DNA of 64,000 nt, from assembly GCF_900111095.1 (NCBI RefSeq), contig NZ_FOGB01000004.1, forward strand, positions 183,867 through 247,866, given 5' to 3'. The notes below the pieces were generated by a model, which saw only the letters and a program-made list of their open reading frames with translations, had not been told where the DNA came from and did no database searches. Positions within the stretch are counted from its first letter, which is position 1; every line of letters begins with the position of its first letter. Source of the DNA: Amphritea atlantica. GTDB lineage: Bacteria > Pseudomonadota > Gammaproteobacteria > Pseudomonadales > Balneatricaceae. Position numbers and translations under genes: made by a program. Positions 16,575-24,671 of the stretch are shown here, piece by piece.

Positions 16575-18692
16575 CTATTTTACGCGTATAACCACTGTTG
16601 CAGGGTTAGAGCGTTTCTGCATTTTATCCCATACACGGTATCTGAATATTTCCCGTCCTTTGAAATTGTCGGCTGGCCTATAGGCAACCGTGCCATCAAT
16701 GTTGACAGAAACAGTGCCTCCTTTATTGGGCTGTCGAACTATTCTGACGCTTGCCGGATCGATATTGCCATCAGCATCTCTGTCATTATCAAGAATATTG
16801 ATAATCACTGTGTGATTCTTTTCAGCCCGGATCCGATCTTTTACCGCTTTCGGTGCAGTATTGTGTTTATGTTTATGTTTATGTTTTTCATATTTATCGT
16901 GTTTCTCTTTCTCTTTCTCTTTTTCCTTTTTGTGGTCTTTATGATCGTCGGAGATAATCTTGAGTGTTACTGTAGTCTCTTCACTATAGGTCTGACCATC
17001 ACTGGTGACATAGACAAAGGTATCAAAATGAGCATCCTGTCTATTTTTGTAATAGAAACTTCCATCACTGTTCAGCTTCAGGGTGCCTTTTAACGGTGGT
17101 CGGATCAGGTGGGCGGTTAAGCTATCCTGATCAGCATCGTAGTCGTTACTGAGAACACCGTCTTTCGTCGTTACAAAGAGTTTTTCAGATTCACGCACCC
17201 TATACTGATCCGCTATTCCTATTGGGGCTGTATTGGTTGGTTTAGATAGTTCAAGTAAGCGCACGTATGCTGCCTGAGCATCTACCAGCCCGTAGCCGGT
17301 ATTATCATCTGGACCTGAGATATCAATATCGGTGGCGGTCTCATTAATTGCCCGTTCAAGTTGAGCCACCGTTGCCGTGGGCACGGCACTTTTCAGTAGT
17401 GCCATTACACCGGAAACATGGGCTACTGCAAACGAGCTGCCACCGACCCACTCGGTATAAGGCTGGCCGCTACCGTAGGACATCCCGGTGGTCTGAACAT
17501 CAATGCCAGGTGCTGCAACGGTTGGGAATACTGCGTTTGCATCACAGGGAGAGGGGCCCCGGCTACTGCTGCGGGCAACCACCAAGGAACCATCCGGATT
17601 TTGTTGCAGGGCACCCACCGACATAATCCCCGGCAGGTTCGCAGGACTCAAGCTGCTGTTGCTATAGGGGCCAGAGTTGCCAGCGGCAAAGGTAACGGCA
17701 ATGTCTGAGTCTTTCAGAGCCTGTATATCCGCCTGAAACTCGGTATTGCAGGTTCCAAGCGTGCCGTATAACCCCCAGGAGTTATTGACAATATCGGGGG
17801 CATCATCGGTGCTGGGGTCCCCATCGGGATCTAGTGCCCACTGTAAACCCGCATGCAGGTCACTGAGAGAACCATAACCGGTACGATCAAAAACCCTGGC
17901 GGCGATCCACTGTGCATTCGGTGCCATACCCAGCGCGGTACCGGAACTGTCTCCTCCGAGAATCAGGCCGGTCACGTTGGTGCCATGACCAAAGCCATCA
18001 ATGGGGGTGGTACTGCTGCTATGCATATCGAGCCAGTCGCTGCTGCCGCCGCGAAATCGTCCTGTCAGATCCGGGTGCTCACCATCAACGCCACTATCAA
18101 TGATGGCAACAACGATATTATCCCCGGTAATTCCCTGACTCCAGAGAGAGGGAACATTAATACTGCTGACATTCCATTCCGGGGTTGAAGGTGGCGTATA
18201 AGCCTGCCCTGGTGCGGCGGTTAGCAGATCTGCTCTCAGAGAAGCGACCTGGGGCAGCTGTGATAGCGCTTCAACCATATAGGCGGGCAGGGTCAGTGCT
18301 ACGGAGTTGATCAGCCAGAGGTCTTTAATCTGCCCCTGAGCAGAAAAATCCAGTAAAGGGTCGAGCTGTTTTCGTGAGTTTATCAGCTGTGCCCGAAGCG
18401 ACTGAATCACTTCAGAGCGTAACAGCCTGCGCAGCTGCCTTCTTTCCGTTTTACTCAGCTGAGTGTCAGTTTTGAGTTGCTGACGAATCGCTTTGCGAAT
18501 CTGCCGCAGGGTTTGCTGGCTGCTGTTCTGATCGTTAAATTGCAATATAATGGGTACCGGGTCAAAGCTTCCGGTAGCGTCCAGCTGCAGTTGTAACTCT
18601 TCTGAAATAACGGCCGCATGGCTGAGTACCGAAAAGAGCAGCGTTGCAGAGAAAAAGGCGGGTTTCAGCAAAGGCTTCAAATTAGTCTTCAT
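16575..18692 (-). CDS. Secreted subtilisin-like serine protease with Ig-like C-terminal repeats
   Basis: 705 residues. It has a signal peptide, a pro-region (about 30-150) and an S8 catalytic domain with an intact triad: Asp in VVAIIDSGVDGEHPDL, His in GFGHGTNVTG and Ser in GGSSFAVAHVSG. Two cadherin/VCBS-like domains follow, separated by a Lys/His/Glu-rich linker (about residues 585-615). The last domain (INILDNDRDADGNIDPASV) closely resembles the last domain of the 819-residue multicopper-oxidase-like protein. The protease lies inside the T2SS operon directly upstream of gspL, so it is a likely substrate, or a processing enzyme for other exported proteins. Confidence 0.88.
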   Translation of the reverse strand: MKTNLKPLLKPAFFSATLLFSVLSHAAVISEELQLQLDATGSFDPVPIILQFNDQNSSQQTLRQIRKAIRQQLKTDTQLSKTERRQLRRLLRSEVIQSLRAQLINSRKQLDPLLDFSAQGQIKDLWLINSVALTLPAYMVEALSQLPQVASLRADLLTAAPGQAYTPPSTPEWNVSSINVPSLWSQGITGDNIVVAIIDSGVDGEHPDLTGRFRGGSSDWLDMHSSSTTPIDGFGHGTNVTGLILGGDSSGTALGMAPNAQWIAARVFDRTGYGSLSDLHAGLQWALDPDGDPSTDDAPDIVNNSWGLYGTLGTCNTEFQADIQALKDSDIAVTFAAGNSGPYSNSSLSPANLPGIMSVGALQQNPDGSLVVARSSSRGPSPCDANAVFPTVAAPGIDVQTTGMSYGSGQPYTEWVGGSSFAVAHVSGVMALLKSAVPTATVAQLERAINETATDIDISGPDDNTGYGLVDAQAAYVRLLELSKPTNTAPIGIADQYRVRESEKLFVTTKDGVLSNDYDADQDSLTAHLIRPPLKGTLKLNSDGSFYYKNRQDAHFDTFVYVTSDGQTYSEETTVTLKIISDDHKDHKKEKEKEKEKHDKYEKHKHKHKHNTAPKAVKDRIRAEKNHTVIINILDNDRDADGNIDPASVRIVRQPNKGGTVSVNIDGTVAYRPADNFKGREIFRYRVWDKMQKRSNPATVVIRVK
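16862..16936 (-). repeat. Low-complexity tract coding a Lys/His/Glu linker
   Basis: Short-period repeats (TTTATG and TTTCTC units on the plus strand) encode alternating Lys-His and Lys-Glu pairs in the protease linker. The run of KHKHKHKH could bind metal ions. Slippage could change its length without breaking the frame when whole 6-base units are added or lost. Confidence 0.7.
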
Positions 18693-18708
18693 GCAGATCT
18701 CTCCAACT

Positions 18709-19170
18709 TCAGCTGTTGCTGACCTTCAATCCGGGTATTTCAAGTTTGCCAATCTGAATACTGACCTCATCACCGATATTTACCTGGCGGCGGGGGTTGG
18801 CAAAGAAGATGAAATAGTTGGTATCAGCTCTGGGTTCTCTGGAAGACTGACGCAGAGGTCCAATCTTTGAAGGAGCCGGCACCTGCAGGTGATTGCCAGT
18901 ACTGGTAACGATTAGTTGCGGTTTGATTGACCGGTCCAGCACTTTTTTAGCCTTGACCGGATCTGTCACTTTGTAACGAAAATCGAGCATATAGCCCGCG
19001 GCAGACTGACGCAGAGAGATGACACGGATACCCCACTGCTGTTCAAGCTCTGCCTGCACATTTTCAGGTAAAATCCCGGCTGCGACCGCTGGCTGAAGAA
19101 ACTGCACTGCAAAACAGAGTAATAGTATTTTCAGCGAATGAAGCATGTTGATTCTGAAAAAGCTGTTCAT
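18709..19170 (-). CDS. Conserved secreted protein of unknown function
   Basis: 153 residues with a signal peptide (MLHSLKILLLCFAVQFLQPAVAA). The mature part has a compact beta-rich pattern: GYMLDFRYKVTDPVKAKKVL, HLQVPAPSKIGPLRQ and NYFIFFANPRRQVNIGDEV. I recognise the general pattern of small periplasmic proteins encoded near copper and cytochrome genes but know no function. The start at 19170 is preceded by GGGGGAGGA. It is the first gene of the operon running through the protease to gspD, under a candidate sigma-54 promoter. Confidence 0.7.
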   Translation of the reverse strand: MNSFFRINMLHSLKILLLCFAVQFLQPAVAAGILPENVQAELEQQWGIRVISLRQSAAGYMLDFRYKVTDPVKAKKVLDRSIKPQLIVTSTGNHLQVPAPSKIGPLRQSSREPRADTNYFIFFANPRRQVNIGDEVSIQIGKLEIPGLKVSNS

Positions 19171-19240
19171 CGCTTTTCCTCCCCCATTGATTAATCTTGG
19201 ACTGTCTCCAATTCCATTACAGACAGTGTATTAATTATTA

Positions 19241-19256
19241 AGCAATTTACAGGCCG
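19241..19256 (-). promoter_or_regulatory. Candidate sigma-54 promoter of the protease-gspLMCD operon
   Basis: On the minus strand CGGCCTGTAAATTGCT gives GG, 10 bases, then GC within TTGC, the -24/-12 architecture. The core GGCCTGT-N3-TTGCT is shared with the promoter candidate ahead of the 21-heme cytochrome. Transcription would start near 19230, about 60 bases before the first gene. Confidence 0.65.
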
Positions 19257-19354
19257 TATTGAAACTTATTCTTTAAAAGTTAAATTAAATCAAATGCTTG
19301 GCTGTGTATGCTTTTGGAGACATTATGTTGGCGGGTGGTATGTTCTGTTGTCTC

Positions 19355-19366
19355 TCTCATTTGCGA
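19355..19366. promoter_or_regulatory. Candidate activator-binding site (TCTCATTTGCGA)
   Basis: TCTCA-TT-TGCGA, one base from a perfect TCTCA/TGAGA palindrome, lies about 100 bases upstream of the sigma-54 promoter candidate. It matches the perfect site at 30768-30779 in sequence and in the flanking bases (TTTCTCTCATTTG versus TCTCTCTCATTTG). Confidence 0.5.
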
Positions 19367-19427
19367 CACAAGACCAGGGGGATTTTTGTTAAATATGAGA
19401 ATATGACCCTGCTGATTTAAAACAAAA

Positions 19428-19453
19428 AAAGGGGAGCCTGATGGCTCCCCTTT
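19428..19453 (-). terminator. Intrinsic terminator after the multicopper oxidase operon
   Basis: On the minus strand AAAGGGGAGCC and GGCTCCCCTTT form a perfect 11-bp stem with a 4-base loop, followed by a T-run. It separates the beta-helix/oxidase operon from the protease-gsp operon. Confidence 0.9.
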
Positions 19454-19493
19454 GGCAAACAGCTATCCTTCCTGGACTCTGCTTGCTGGGGGG

Positions 19494-21953
19494 TTAGTTA
19501 CTTATGACGTTTATTCTAACTTTTGCTAGAAGAGATATCTGCCCGCTGTCATCTCTGACTCTGTACTTGAATATGTCAGTACCGACAAAGTTGAGCGCTG
19601 GGGTAAAGGTTACTTCACCTGTCAGCGGGTTAATATCAGTTATGATACCTCCCTGTGTTGGATCTTTGACGATTATTACACTAGCCGGATCAATGTTGCC
19701 GGTATTATCAGTATCGTTGGCCAGAATATTGATCACTACTGGGGTGTTGATCAGAGTAGAGACCTGATCAAGCACTACAACTGGAGGCTCATTAACCGGT
19801 GGAGCACTTGTATCAACATTGATAGTAATGTTGCCTGAGGTTACACCACCAAAACCATCATCAGCCATATAGGTGGCTGTATCGGTTCCTGAAGTAATGG
19901 CTGGAGGCGTATAGATGAAACTACCGTCAGCGCTGATATTCAGGGTGCCTCCTAATGTCGTGGCTATTGATTGGGCCTGAACAGAAAGTGTGCTCATATC
20001 AGGATCGGTATCGTTAGCCAATACTCCAGGAGCAGCAACCGTTAGCGTTGAATTCAGGCGCAGATCCAGACTGTAAACATCGTTACCGGTAATCGGTGCG
20101 CTGTTAACGTAGGGTAAGCCACTACTCCAACTCATCGCAGCAATATCGGCATATACAGGTAAGCTGCTTGCAACAGACATATCCAGGCGTGTCTCCAGCA
20201 GACCGGTAGTGTTGTTAAGCCCGAAGCTGCCACTGTATAGGAGAATATCTGCATCAGTGGTGTTCAGTACCCCAGCCAAGGGACTTTGGTTACCAGCAAT
20301 GCTGAATAACAACTTATTAGCATCAGGGTGTGTCAGAGCATCAATATTTGCTGTACCTGCAATAAAGTCACTACTCAGATCACTGCCATCAAACATGATT
20401 GCCCAGGTATGGGTAGCCTGGCTATAGCGCATTACATCTTCATCTTTAGCTGAGCCGTAAATACCCGGGACAATTGCAGAACCGGCTGTTGATATCTGCA
20501 GATCTCCATTAACATCAATACTTAGTGCATCAATATCTTCTGAATCTGTAGTCAGGTTAAGTTCTGCTCCTGTGTAGGCAATGCTGAACTCACTACCTAA
20601 ATTAGACGGATCAAACAATACCAAATCTGAATCATCAACAGTTGTGGCAATACCGGGTACTGTTACGGGTTCACTGAAAGACAACATCATCCGGCCATCA
20701 GCGTAGACATGCAGTGCATCGATATTTGCCATAGTTGTGCCATCTGATGCCTCCACTAGGTTGTAAAGGGAGCCATCCAGCACCATAGCCCAGGCTCCGG
20801 TTGCCGGATTGAAGCTTACAACGTCACGGTTCTCGACACTTAAACCACCCACAACGGTCGTACCGTTTCTGTGTGTGAGGTTAGCAAACATGGAAAAGTA
20901 GTAGAGAGGGTCACCGGTAGTTGCATTTCCGGAAACGATGAACTTGTTTACCAGACCACCACCTACACCACCGGCAATAGTGGTGTTCAGTCGACGATCA
21001 AACAGCGACAGTTTCGTAGAACCTTCACCTAAGGTAACCAACCCGTCCTTTGACTGTCCAGGTGCCAGATTCACCGAATACTGGCGGCGAGGATAGGGGT
21101 AGGGGTAGCCAGACTCTGCAACCAGATCCATCGTGTCGCCCAGCAGCATTGGTGCGAGGGTGTCAAGATTCATATTGATCATCCGCAGCAGCGTGGTAGT
21201 GCCGGCCGGACCGATATCTTCAGGTAAACTGCCAACATTGTAGGTTGCCCCGTTGACCAGAAAATATTTTGGCTTATAGACGACAGTACTTGTCATCGCA
21301 CACTCATAATTCCCGGTAGCAGGATTGAGAGCTGGATTAGCACAATTAGCGCCATACTCGCCGTTGTTGACTGCTTCATGCAATACAGGATCGATGGCGC
21401 TATAGATCAGCACCTTATCCTGATCGTAGGTGACGCCAGGGTAGGCAGTATTTGCGGCTTCGTTATGGATCATCGCCCCATACAACCCCATCTGGACCTG
21501 AACCTGAACATGGGTCCCGGACTGGTAAGGGTAGGTACCGGGTTTAATGTTGTTCCAGGTATACACGCCGGTGGTTCCCGGGGCCGTTTCAGCGACAAAA
21601 GAACGAATTCTGTCCCGTCCCTGTGGATCTGTGAAGGTCACAGGCGTTCCGCCAACTGAGGGTAGACCCTGACCCGGAACCATCACCGATGTGGCATCGT
21701 TGGGCAGGGTGTTACGCAGATTAATCGTCAGCGTAGAATCACCCACGGGTACATCCAGTTGAGGCCCTGGTACCGTCGCGTTACAGGTTCCGCCGGTATC
21801 AATTCCATATCCCCACATACGCACGGCGAGTGGTACCGATGGAATGTTTGTTTGTGTTTCGCCTACGCACAGGTCGTAGGTTGCCGCTTGAATCGAACCA
21901 GATGTCAGCATCAGGGATCCGATTAGCAAAGCGGAGTGTCTCAGGATATTCAT
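19494..21953 (-). CDS. Multicopper-oxidase-like protein without copper ligands, with Ig-like tail
   Basis: 819 residues from the ATG at 21953, which follows AAGGAG. After a signal peptide come two cupredoxin-like domains. At the positions of the family's copper motifs it has YPYQSGTHVQVQVQMGLYG and LAPMLLGDTMDLV, with no HxH or HCH, so no copper site is visible. The middle (about 320-630) has at least three repeats of a DVVSFNPATGAWAMVLDG-type beta unit, possibly a propeller. Two cadherin/VCBS-like domains end the protein; the last matches the protease tail. It is probably structural or substrate-binding. It is the last gene of the operon. Confidence 0.75.
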   Translation of the reverse strand: MNILRHSALLIGSLMLTSGSIQAATYDLCVGETQTNIPSVPLAVRMWGYGIDTGGTCNATVPGPQLDVPVGDSTLTINLRNTLPNDATSVMVPGQGLPSVGGTPVTFTDPQGRDRIRSFVAETAPGTTGVYTWNNIKPGTYPYQSGTHVQVQVQMGLYGAMIHNEAANTAYPGVTYDQDKVLIYSAIDPVLHEAVNNGEYGANCANPALNPATGNYECAMTSTVVYKPKYFLVNGATYNVGSLPEDIGPAGTTTLLRMINMNLDTLAPMLLGDTMDLVAESGYPYPYPRRQYSVNLAPGQSKDGLVTLGEGSTKLSLFDRRLNTTIAGGVGGGLVNKFIVSGNATTGDPLYYFSMFANLTHRNGTTVVGGLSVENRDVVSFNPATGAWAMVLDGSLYNLVEASDGTTMANIDALHVYADGRMMLSFSEPVTVPGIATTVDDSDLVLFDPSNLGSEFSIAYTGAELNLTTDSEDIDALSIDVNGDLQISTAGSAIVPGIYGSAKDEDVMRYSQATHTWAIMFDGSDLSSDFIAGTANIDALTHPDANKLLFSIAGNQSPLAGVLNTTDADILLYSGSFGLNNTTGLLETRLDMSVASSLPVYADIAAMSWSSGLPYVNSAPITGNDVYSLDLRLNSTLTVAAPGVLANDTDPDMSTLSVQAQSIATTLGGTLNISADGSFIYTPPAITSGTDTATYMADDGFGGVTSGNITINVDTSAPPVNEPPVVVLDQVSTLINTPVVINILANDTDNTGNIDPASVIIVKDPTQGGIITDINPLTGEVTFTPALNFVGTDIFKYRVRDDSGQISLLAKVRINVISN

Positions 21954-21990
21954 AATAAGACTCCTTTTCCTTAATTCTCTGATGCCAACC

Positions 21991-23349
21991 CTATGGGATT
22001 GGTACGCCAGGTGGTTCAACAATCAGCATCGTCATCATGCCGCCGGGGAAGATATCGTTGTTGACCAGCTCTTTCTCTGTGTGGGAGTGCCACATAAAGA
22101 ACAGGCCACCGTTAAGGTTCAGACCGCCTTCACCAGGAGGCAGGGATTCCATCGAGCCCAGATATGGACTACCGCTGTAGAAACCACCGAAGGTCAGGTC
22201 AAGGTTTTCAGGAAGATCAACGGGAATCGGAGCATTGTGGTAGCGACAATCCTCAAAGCTAACAGGGTCAGTTGAATCACTGGCGGTCTCCTGACCGTTG
22301 CAAAGTGATCCATCGCCCGCGGTGTGACCGTAAATATCCCAGCCCATGTTTCTGCCGGTCCACTCGAAGATTGCATCATAGGTGGCGCCTGGCAGAACCT
22401 GCTGCGTATAGTCACCAAATGCCAGATCAGCACCGACGGTGGCAGCATTGGCCGGATCACTGGTCAGCACCTGACCATCACGGGCGATCTGCAGGAAGTG
22501 GTTACCATGGGTATGCAGCGGGTGCATATCGTGGCCGGCACCGATAATCCGCAACAGGACTTTCTCACCCGGATGCATCCGTGTCAGAGAGCCGTAGGGC
22601 TGATGAGGCATCCAGGCAACATTATGATCGAACATGGTGTCAGGGCCGTTGCGGCCATTCATAAACCACAGTACCGCGTGATAGTTGCTGGTATCAGGCT
22701 GCAGACCCAGATCCACGGCCTGATGGATAGCGGTATCCATTTCGGTCAGGAAGTAGAGATACTCGTGATCATAGGCAGAGTCGGCATTATTGTATGCCTG
22801 GCTATCCGGGTTGGTCGCAGGGCGAACGATGAGAGCCCCGCTCAGCCCCATTTCCACCTGTAGGTCAGGATTGGAGCCACTGTGGTAAAGGTAGGTTCCG
22901 GGTTTACTTGCAGTAAAGCTGTAAGTCACCGTTTCACCGATACTAGCCTCCTCTGTCAGTACAACACGGTCTGTACTGCCATCAATATTGAGATCATTGG
23001 ATACCACGGCTGCAACATTCTGCATGCCTGGGAATACCATTGACACCGGCTCGGCGATATCGGTATTGGTCAGGTTAATGGTGACCGCATCACCTTCATG
23101 GACAATGATAGTGGGACCGGGATATTGCACTTCAGTTGCTGCATTATCCAGGTCACCGTAGGCCCAGATCAGCAGGTTGTCGCCGTCAGGGGTGCTGATG
23201 GCTGCGGCTGCGGCTTCCAGGTTGAAGGTTTTCTGGTGGCCATCGGTGGTAGTACCCTCGATACCCATGATCTCTGCCTGCACCGTCAGGCTGGTGGCTG
23301 AAAGCACCAGCGCGCTGGTCAGTGCGGCAAAGCTGCGTAATAGTTTCAT
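21991..23349 (-). CDS. Two-domain multicopper-oxidase-like protein, type 1 Cys replaced by Ser
   Basis: 452 residues from the ATG at 23349 (AAGGAG upstream), with a signal peptide. Domain 1 lacks HxH motifs (SMVFPGMQNV, YLYHSGSNPDLQVEMG). Domain 2 keeps HPLHTHG (about 276-282) and ends with MWHSHTEKEL, where the HCH of a type 1 copper site reads HSH. It can therefore offer four of the eight trinuclear-cluster histidines but cannot form a normal type 1 site. Its neighbour encoded upstream has the complementary set. It lies third in the beta-helix/oxidase operon. Confidence 0.82.
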   Translation of the reverse strand: MKLLRSFAALTSALVLSATSLTVQAEIMGIEGTTTDGHQKTFNLEAAAAAISTPDGDNLLIWAYGDLDNAATEVQYPGPTIIVHEGDAVTINLTNTDIAEPVSMVFPGMQNVAAVVSNDLNIDGSTDRVVLTEEASIGETVTYSFTASKPGTYLYHSGSNPDLQVEMGLSGALIVRPATNPDSQAYNNADSAYDHEYLYFLTEMDTAIHQAVDLGLQPDTSNYHAVLWFMNGRNGPDTMFDHNVAWMPHQPYGSLTRMHPGEKVLLRIIGAGHDMHPLHTHGNHFLQIARDGQVLTSDPANAATVGADLAFGDYTQQVLPGATYDAIFEWTGRNMGWDIYGHTAGDGSLCNGQETASDSTDPVSFEDCRYHNAPIPVDLPENLDLTFGGFYSGSPYLGSMESLPPGEGGLNLNGGLFFMWHSHTEKELVNNDIFPGGMMTMLIVEPPGVPIP

Positions 23350-23374
23350 GATAATTCTCCTTGCCTGCTCAGAC

Positions 23375-24601
23375 TCAGTTGACAATGATTTCAGTCATCA
23401 TCCCGCCAAAATCTTCATCACCGTTACTCAGGTAGTTGAGGTTACCTGTGTAGAGGTAATACTTACCGGCAGCGACATCGGCCGTATCCAGAAGCACATC
23501 AATCGCCTCACCGCCACCAAGGGTGACCGAGTTGGTTTTGTAATACAGTTTTTTACCATCGGGGCTGATATGCTGCTTGGCACCCATGCCCACCACCTGC
23601 ATCGGAATGCCGAGCGTATTCAGTGAGTAAAAGCGAGTAACGTTCAGGTTGGAAAGCCTTAACAGAATTTTTTCGCCCTGAGTTGCCTCGATATGGGTCG
23701 ATACCCGTTGTGTCTGGCGACCGGGTTTGAATGGAATGCCAGGATCAAGATAGCTGTCGACAGAGGGCAGCGATCCCTGAATCACGGTGTCGGGGTAGCC
23801 CCGGCCATTCATCATCGGGTAGTTATCCTCCATCTCTGCGAAGGGCAGGGGCTGAACCCCCTCACTGGCATCGTGGAAACGGGAGTCGAAAGAACCGATC
23901 TGAATCGGTACTTCAACATCGTAACCGGTAGAGCCATCACCATCGTTGTAGACAAATTTGTCGAAAATACGTCCGGAAGCAGCAGGATACTCAATGGGGG
24001 TGCCATCCTGTTTAGGATGCACATACAGGTTACCCAGCATACCCATCTGCATATGCTCGGTTGCCTCAACGTGGCAGTGATACATATAGGTACCAGGGTC
24101 CTGAACATTATAGTAATAGGTCAGGCTGGCCCCCATATTGATAGCTATTCCGGTATCCGGCAACCCATCAAACACCGATGAAGCGTTGGGAAAACCGTGG
24201 AAGTGTACAGTATGTGGGTCAAACAGGTCGGGCCGCATCACCATCCCCACGTTAGACAGGGTCAGGTAGAAGGGTTGCCCCTCCTTCAGGTCGATACTGG
24301 GTGCAGGAAATTCAGCACTCAGCACACCTTCAGACATTACTTGTCCGTCGGGTACACCGGTCATATTACCAAAGCCAAACATATACATTGGGCGATCATC
24401 GGCCATTTTGATATAGCCATCACCACCGGACAGGTGCATACATTTAACCGTAGAGTCTTCACCTGCATCAATATTATCCCCATCGCCGTTAAGGTCACCG
24501 GGGCACTGTGTATAGACGGTTGCGCTGGCCAGGCCGGCGCAGCTGATCATCGCACCGGCAATAACAGCTCTGACCATCAGACTGATTGCTTTCTTGTTCA
24601 T
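23375..24601 (-). CDS. Two-domain multicopper oxidase with type 1 copper in domain 1
   Basis: 408 residues with a signal peptide ending near residue 27 and an EF-hand-like DLNGDGDNIDAGED. Domain 1 holds HTVHFHG (130-136) and YHCHVEATEHMQMGM (174-188). This gives a full type 1 ligand set (His130, Cys176, His183, Met188) plus two HxH motifs. Domain 2 is cupredoxin-like but its matching positions are blank (FYSLNTLG, LYTGNLNYL). Alone it has half of the trinuclear ligands. The start follows AAAGGAG. Extracellular oxidation of a metal or a small reductant is plausible; no substrate can be named. Confidence 0.85.
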   Translation of the reverse strand: MNKKAISLMVRAVIAGAMISCAGLASATVYTQCPGDLNGDGDNIDAGEDSTVKCMHLSGGDGYIKMADDRPMYMFGFGNMTGVPDGQVMSEGVLSAEFPAPSIDLKEGQPFYLTLSNVGMVMRPDLFDPHTVHFHGFPNASSVFDGLPDTGIAINMGASLTYYYNVQDPGTYMYHCHVEATEHMQMGMLGNLYVHPKQDGTPIEYPAASGRIFDKFVYNDGDGSTGYDVEVPIQIGSFDSRFHDASEGVQPLPFAEMEDNYPMMNGRGYPDTVIQGSLPSVDSYLDPGIPFKPGRQTQRVSTHIEATQGEKILLRLSNLNVTRFYSLNTLGIPMQVVGMGAKQHISPDGKKLYYKTNSVTLGGGEAIDVLLDTADVAAGKYYLYTGNLNYLSNGDEDFGGMMTEIIVN

Positions 24602-24641
24602 GGTTTCGCTCCTTTAACTTTTGAGCTGATACCTGTCAGGG

Positions 24642-24664
24642 TGCGGCCGGCCGGGCCGGCCGCA
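24642..24664. repeat. GC-rich perfect inverted repeat between beta-helix and oxidase genes
   Basis: TGCGGCCGGCC and GGCCGGCCGCA around a single G. In the minus-strand transcript this forms a very stable hairpin 7 bases after the stop of the beta-helix protein and about 40 bases before the oxidase start. No T-run follows, so it is more likely an mRNA stabiliser or partial attenuator that sets the ratio of scaffold to oxidase than a full terminator. Confidence 0.65.
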
Positions 24665-24671
24665 GTGACTG

